64,000 nucleotides of DNA. Origin: Wurfbainia villosa (taxonomy: Eukaryota > Streptophyta > Magnoliopsida > Zingiberales > Zingiberaceae). The notes beneath the pieces are model-generated. The model was not told the origin of the DNA. It made no database searches and was given only the letters and a program-made list of their open reading frames with translations. This document shows, in pieces, positions 58,508-64,000 of the stretch. The position numbers were made by a program, and so were the translations under genes. Each line of letters opens with the position of its first letter. The first letter of the stretch is position 1. The stretch spans positions 11,765,153 to 11,829,152 of the forward strand of contig CM045998.1 of assembly GCA_025175895.1 (NCBI GenBank), in the 5' to 3' direction.

Positions 58508-60131
58508 TGTTGATGCAATCGGCCCATGTCACGATTGACCAGACTCGAGTTTGACTCGAGCAGTATTTTGATGTTAGACAAAACATATGACATGTGATTG
58601 TCATGGGAAGTCCAAGTGTGTAGCCTTGGTCATGTAAGTCCAAGTGTGTAACCTTGGCGATGAAAGTCCAAGCATGGGGATTAGCATTGGAAGTCCAACA
58701 TGGAGTTGGCAAGAGAAGTCCAAGTGAGTAGCCTTGGCCACGTAAGTCTAAGTGTGTAGCCTTGGCGGTGAAAGTCCAAGCATGGGGCTTGGCATTGGAA
58801 GTCCAACATGGAGTTGGCAAGGGAAGACCAAGTGTGTAGCCTTGGCCACGTAAGTCTAAGTATGTAGCTTTGGCGGTGAAAGTCCAAGTTATGGGTACTT
58901 GGCATTTGAGAAGTCCAAGGAGTGGTTTGGTGGCGTAAGGCCAAGCGATTGTCTTAGGAGCGTAAGTCCATATGTACCTTGGTGGGGTAGACACCGAGAG
59001 CATGATAATAGCCAAAGGAAACACCTGAAGGCTAACGTATGAATGAACAAGTCATGGATGACTTAGAGGGATCCGCGCATGGATGAACAAGTCATGGATG
59101 ACTTGGAGGGATCCAATAGGCACGAGGCTAGTAGAGGTGGCTAGAAGGATTACGTCTAGGCTAAGAGTGTCTAGCAAGTATGAGAGCATCATACTTGGGT
59201 TAAACCTCATGGATGAGGTGAACTTGGCCAAGTGACTGAGGTCAAGTGTCGGATGCTCAAATATATTGTTTGAGGTTTTATCTGACAGTCAGATGCTCAA
59301 ACAACTTAGTGTTTGAGGTTTTACCCGACGTCGGTCAACTGATATAGGTATTAGTCGACTGGTCCGAGTCGACTGCTCGTTGATCGGTGTCAACTAGATT
59401 TGTGGCCTACCAAGGGATGACAGTTGACTGCTATAGGTGGAAACGACCACAAAAGCAAGGCAACTCGACCCGGTAGCTCGATCGCTTTGCATTAGTCGAC
59501 TGATAAGGTTTAACAGTTGACTGATGGAGTGTCCGTTGAAACTTATCCAGCATGGATCGAGTCATTGTGAGACAACGACTATAGGAGCAGTCAATTGATG
59601 GGTATGAGCAGTCGACTGCTAGGCACAAAATCAGCCCGAGATAAGCATAAAAGGAGGAACTTGGGGAGAATTTCCTCAACGATTTTTTGTGAGATTTTGG
59701 AGGGGAATTGCTGCTGCATTCCAGACCTTCAAGAGCAAGCAACAAGCATGTGATCAAAGCAAAATGTTGTAAAAAAAATTTTACTTGTATTTCATATTGT
59801 CTTTGTATTTTTTTTATACTTTTGTATTATGTTTTGCAATTGCTTGTACGAGGTTTCTCCACCTTCGACTTATTGTCGAGAAGGAGTTTGAGTAGTGGCG
59901 TGTGCATCACTTGAGCTCGTTGAGCTCACCCCATGGAGTAGAAACCCTAAGGTTCCGAACCACGTATATCGTGTGTCTTTTTTGTGTGCTTGTATTTGTC
60001 TTCATTTCATATTTTTATCTATTATTTTCGCTGCATATATTAACGAGAATTGTAGACGAATGATCAATTTTCATCAAGCACGCAATTGGGTTATTCAACC
60101 CCCCTTCTAGCCGAGCCACGATCCTCCAACA
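58508..60131 (+). repeat. 3' LTR of element B
   Basis: 1624 bp, matching the 5' LTR throughout. Hairpin array at 58605-58985; CAGTCGACTG at 59609-59618; U5 ending CCTCCAACA. TGAAA follows. Confidence 0.92.
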
Positions 60132-60625
60132 TGAAAAATATTGGTGTAAAGGAAATCCAATCTATATGGACTAAAAACCCCAAGAACTAGATTCAATGAA
60201 ACAACCTACCTGTACCAACTAAATGGGGGAAATATCCAATGGAAGGATGGAGGTTAAGCACATAACTTTTAATAATCTAATAGAGTAATGTGGAATACTC
60301 TTGAGAGATCACCTATGTAAGAAAGAAGTATGGTCACTTTGAAGAAAATTGGAGACACAATTTTTTGACCTTTTCATAGAACCAGGCATATTCATGGTCA
60401 AGACGAACACACTCATGAGAATTAAGGTGTATCAAGGAGAGTCCTAGGTGAGATATGTCAATGCTTATACAGACAATAGAACAGTTCAAAGATATCGTGT
60501 CTTCTATCAGTGGGTAAACAAATATATATTCACAAGGGAAGATTCAAAGTATAAAATCTACCTGTCATGCATTCGACTCAACTGTTGAATGCTATCACAT
60601 ACATTATTTTTATTCATGTGGGAGT
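60132..60625 (+). other. Host Tork-like Copia, sequence between RNase H and 3' LTR
   Basis: It continues the host element after B's TSD and ends with CATGTGGGAGT, a good polypurine tract, before 60626. The translation shows ELDSMKQPTCTN, like the degenerate tail often found after RNase H in Tork-group elements. Confidence 0.6.
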
Positions 60626-61040
60626 TGTTAAAAAAATATGAATGGAAAAAGAGGTGGAGTGAATGAATGAAACTCTGGAAAAATATGTGGGGGTTGATTT
60701 ATATTGTTTTATAAGCATGTATATTATGAACAAATGCATGGAGAGACTCTCTCTCGTATGGGTGTGCAAATCTAGGGGCTCGGATTGTATTGAGCCAAGT
60801 TGACTTGTGTACGAGCACAACTTATGGGCATCAAATGTTAGATGGGTCAAGACAAAATTTGCCCAAGTGAATGAATTAATATTTTGTCATACGAATTATT
60901 TTTGCTCAATTATAATAAATACATTAATACGATTAATGAGATTTCGTAATTACCACGTAAAACAATTGACATTTCACTATTGGTGAATAAAAGTAATTAA
61001 TGGATTTTATTTGGTCAGCCAAGGGGAGGCGAGACACTCT

Positions 61041-61047
61041 TATAAAA
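61041..61047 (+). promoter_or_regulatory. TATA box of the host Copia LTR
   Basis: CTTATAAAAGGAG, followed about 30 bp later by a likely start region and a CT-rich leader. Confidence 0.7.
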
Positions 61048-61334
61048 GGAGTCTAGGTATTGAACAGAAAGAGTAATATAATTCCATCCACCTGTGTTCT
61101 CTCCTCTCTCTTTCTCTCCACATATTTTTTCCCGCTCGACAAAACCCCTATGATAGCATTCGGGTACCTTTCAGTTCGTCGTGACCACCATTGCTTGGTG
61201 GGGATCGTGATTCACCGTTGTATCCTAGGAAACATACAACTCATTATAACCTCGAAGCATTGAGGAAGTGGGGAGAATCTATTTCAAAGGATATGTATTA
61301 TATGCAGACCTCAGCTTTTAAGTTTCTGAGCAAT

Positions 61335-61490
61335 CTGCTCGGGTGCTTGGTACTCAATACTCGATACTCGGCGCTCGATAGTCGACACTTGACTCTCAAG
61401 CACTCCGCTCTCGAGTACACGGTTCTCGACTCTCGGACACTTGATTCTCAACTCTCGGGCATTCAACTCTCGACACTCGATCATGGAGAT
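61335..61490. repeat. Degenerate ACTCGA minisatellite in the LTR
   Basis: Variants of ACTCTCGA, ACTCGAT and GCTCGA recur about every 8-12 bp for some 150 bp. Confidence 0.8.
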
Positions 61491-61692
61491 CCAATTGCCC
61501 AGTCAAACCTTTAGATTACTCAACCTTGATGACCCGACTTCCCACTCAGACTCAATAGTTCGGCATGGTCTAACCTTCAAGATAGACAATTTGAAATTAT
61601 CAACTCAAATCACTCAAGAAATAAATCTGAATTGATTTGTAATTTTTAATTTAGATTACTTGCCTTATATCTCCGACATAGATTGTCCAACA

Positions 61693-63404
61693 TATTCTCC
61701 TTTTAGGAAACATACCGTAAATAATGTCGATAATTTAAAGTGTCTTTTGACTCTTATTAGGAAAAGATCCTACTTTGTTTTATCATTTGCCGTCCTAAAT
61801 AGAAGTGCCAATGAATAATATCTTGATTAGTCCCTGTCAATTAAGTCATGTCAAATTAGGCATGACCCTATCACATCTTTGCCCTTGAGCTTGGTCGGCT
61901 CGTGCCCTGGCCTTGGATTGACCTAGGGAAGTTGAGTCGAGTCCAAATTTGTTAGCATTTAAATATTATTTTAAAAAATAAAAAATAAAAATCAATAATA
62001 AATTAAAAAATATAATTAAAGCTATTTAAACTAACATTTTTTTTTAAAACATTGATAAGCATAGTATATAGGAAATAAAAGTAGCTCTAACTTGGTCCAC
62101 ATTCCATATTGAGCTGGATTCTTTGTCGAGCACATTCCAAATTCAGGTTGAGTGGTGCAAGTTCCTCTCAACGCAATCTCTTTATTGGGCTTGGGCCCAT
62201 TTGTGGCCCTGAACAATTAAATTCTTTTATTGAGCTGAGCACAATCTAATTTCTTATTTTGTCCATCACTACCTGCAATCCTTTCAGGGAAATGAAAAAT
62301 GCCCATGATAAACTTTTCAACCATGCAATCCAACCTCTTTGATGGATGGTCACTTGAAAGAGAGGTGATAATAAATTGATCGATCGATTAAAGTACCCAA
62401 AAAGAATTTTTAAAAGCTCCATGGAGTTCTTATGACCACAAATTTTATACCCTCCTCGTTCTTTTGTCGATGCTTTGTACTCCTTATGGATAAGAAAAGT
62501 TTTTGAAACTCTAAAAGAGACTAAAAGCGATGATTTATATGAGATATTAGTCTACGGAAATCTCCGATAAAATTTCTCTATGGTATATGATTGTGGTGTC
62601 GCAGTTAGGAGTTAGGCTCTTCTATGAATCCTCCATGAAATAAGATAGTATTTGATAACACAGGTTGATCATCTGTTATGATATCGTTCGACGTTGAATT
62701 AAAAAAAAAATCTATCCGGTAGGTCTTGGGATCTAGAAATTTATCCGATGGACGGAGTACGGTTTCAGCATTGAACCGCCGTTCAAAAATGACATGACTG
62801 CGGAGTCCGGATTGAACCATGAAAAAGTTGTAAGTATTTTTTTTTATTTTTCTTTGATGATCGATGAAGATCACTTGACTCCAACCTTACTCGATACAGT
62901 TTTTGGTGAGATATCCTGAAAATTCGTAAGGCAAGACTGATCACTCTCGGATTAATCAAATTGAAAATTTAAATACCCTATTGTTAATAAATAATAATAA
63001 TAATTTTGGATAGAGATCTATACTTAACTATGTAAAAGGCTATCAGAATTTTACTTTAGGTGGGTGAGATTTTTTGTATTATACTTATTTTATTTCTTTT
63101 GTTCTTTCCAACATTACTCTTACTCATTTTATTGACTTATTTTTTTATGTTGAAATATTCAATTATTTTTATTATATTTTAGAAAGTGTAAAAAAAAGTT
63201 ACAGTAGCGTAGAGTTCTTTATTATTTTTAAAAAATCAATTCAATTCTTAGATAAGTCTATTTAAAAAAAAGTTTATTAAAAAGAATAAATATTACAACA
63301 AATCTAAAGTGATGTTTGTTAAATAATTGAGTTTGTGATATTTTATAAAGTATATATGTTTGGATAAAGAAGATATATCGTAATAAGTATTTGAATAATA
63401 AGAA
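61693..63404. other. Right flank, AT-rich, no supported gene
   Basis: The sequence leaves the nest at 61692. Short frames exist (for example 62605-62874, minus), but none shows a known motif. Confidence 0.5.
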
Positions 63405-63570
63405 TATTTTTCTATACAATTTATATTTCTATGAGTATTCGTGAGTATTTCTATTATTCATCGTTTAATTTTTTAAGATTTAAAAATTGAACTATAATAC
63501 TTATTCGATCGGACGATAAATAATAAAAATATTTACGGATACTCACGAATAAATTATATAGGAGATCATT
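63405..63570. mobile_element. Foldback (MITE-like) candidate
   Basis: TATTCGTGAGTAT near 63436 is matched in inverted form by ATACTCACGAATA near 63540. The arms extend, with mismatches, into CTATACAATTTAT on the left and ATAAATTATATAG on the right. The centre is AT-rich. No clear TSD, so the superfamily is open. Confidence 0.4.
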
Positions 63571-64000
63571 CCTTTTTAAATTAATACTCTGAATAAAAAA
63601 ACTTCTTCTGCTGCTTCTTTTGCAGTTGTGAATGGATAAAAGGGCTTCGAATCAAATGTATTAAGATCAACTTTTAACTTCCAATGTGGTATCGGAGTTA
63701 AATTCTTTTTTCTTGAAATTTAAATTCCTAGCATTAGCACTGATGTTTCCACCACCAAGTACCGTATCTTGTCCTAAAAACCAAAAGCATTTGTTTCAAC
63801 TAAACCCTTGATCTTGACCATCATGGTCTCCAACAAAAACTATATCTACTACATCTCAAATCACTCACTTGTCTATGCTATGGTGCAATTAGCAACTCCT
63901 AGATCATTCTATCTCCACTATTAAACATCTATTATTATTTTATTAGCAATCCTAGAAGCTAGTAAAAATCCACAAAAATATAGATATATTTCTCTATCAC
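63571..64000. other. Right edge, no feature seen
   Basis: Low-complexity and AT-rich. The phrase TGTGGTATCGGAGTTAAATTC near 63685 resembles an initiator-Met primer-binding site, but no LTR end precedes it, so it is not annotated as one. Confidence 0.3.

Larger units (their letters stand above)
41956..60131 (+). mobile_element. Element B: gag-only LTR element carrying two nested insertions, TSD TGAAA
   Basis: LTRs at 41956-43629 and 58508-60131 start TGTTAGTGC/TGTTGATGC and end CCTCCAACA. TGAAA lies at 41951-41955 and 60132-60136. Without the Athila-like element (44934-54923) and the solo LTR (56533-58161), B is about 6.6 kb: LTR, primer-binding site, gag, non-coding spacer, polypurine tract, LTR. 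It has no pol, so it is a second TR-GAG-like element, related to A by LTR start and spacer. Confidence 0.9.
60626..61692 (+). repeat. 3' LTR of the host Tork-like Copia
   Basis: It starts TGTTAAAAAAATATGAATGG after the purine run and ends GATTGTCCAACA, 1067 bp. TATAAAA lies at 61041-61047 and a CT-rich start region follows. U5 contains a degenerate ACTCGA minisatellite. The right flank TATTC would be one TSD half; the 5' LTR is not in view. Confidence 0.72.

Noticed and set aside
58485..59024. A 179-codon minus-strand open frame rich in Trp, Thr, Leu and Pro, with similar frames at 42049-42279, 56666-57076 and 18058-18501
   Set aside because: They are translations of the CCAAG/CTTGG hairpin arrays in LTR U3 regions. 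The repeated Trp-Thr-Phe/Leu-Gly-Leu pattern comes from DNA repetition, not protein selection.
62809..62818. Perfect box B-like GGTTCAATCC on the minus strand, suggesting a tRNA or SINE
   Set aside because: No box A at a suitable distance, no TSD and no tail.
63680..63700. Primer-binding-site-like TGGTATCGGAG at the right edge
   Set aside because: No TG...CA LTR end precedes it within the visible sequence; it could mark an element extending past the window, but that cannot be shown.

Overview
This is plant nuclear DNA, almost entirely a nest of LTR retrotransposons with a short flank on each side. The plant call rests on Sirevirus-type and Athila-type elements, a phi-class GST exon, a Transposase_28-type ORF and a Ulp1-like pseudogene with plant splice sites. 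The very GC-rich GST exon beside AT-rich intergenic DNA suggests a monocot, but the species cannot be named from the sequence. I see no certainly intact host gene.

Left flank (1-11180). About three copies of a ~297-bp tandem repeat with palindromic junctions are followed by a minus-strand, intron-containing Ulp1-like (C48) protease pseudogene (1560-4157). Next come the last exon of a phi-class glutathione S-transferase (5157-5608), a SINE candidate with a 14-bp target duplication (5881-6146), a possible minus-strand LTR remnant, and a Transposase_28-like gene with its own TATA box (7637-10047) broken by a 163-bp tandem duplication. A short proline-rich ORF with one internal stop follows (10654-11025).

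Nest (11205-61692). Target-site duplications (TSDs), TG...CA ends and interrupted reading frames give an insertion order. The outermost visible host is a Tork-like Copia: RNase H tail 41710-41955, tail 60132-60625, 3' LTR 60626-61692. Element A (right part 38356-41709) sits in its RNase H and element B (41956-60131, TSD TGAAA) follows. A appears to be split by a TAR/Angela-like Copia, H (18486-38355). H was in turn hit by a minus-strand LTR element D in its integrase, a solo LTR in its RT (19702-21625, TSD TCACA), a complete Sirevirus-type Copia in its 3' LTR (23413-31947, TSD TGAAA) and a gag-only element in the same LTR (32155-37396, TSD AGGAT). B carries an Athila-like element in its gag (44934-54923, TSD CCTAT/CCTAC) and a solo LTR (56533-58161, TSD GTTAT). 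Another Athila-like element, minus strand (11205-16848), interrupts D.

Right flank (61693-64000) is AT-rich, with one foldback candidate and no supported gene.

Function. Every pol region seen is broken. E6, B and probably A have LTRs, a primer-binding site where visible, gag with CCHC knuckles and a polypurine tract, but no pol. They resemble TR-GAG non-autonomous elements that would need pol supplied in trans, for example by Sirevirus-like relatives. The most unusual structures are cis arrays in the LTRs: CCAAG/CTTGG hairpin arrays, clustered CAGTCGACTG palindromes, ~60-bp stem-loop iterons in the Athila-like LTRs and 27-bp iterons just upstream of a TATA box. I found nothing resembling a defence system or a new enzyme system.
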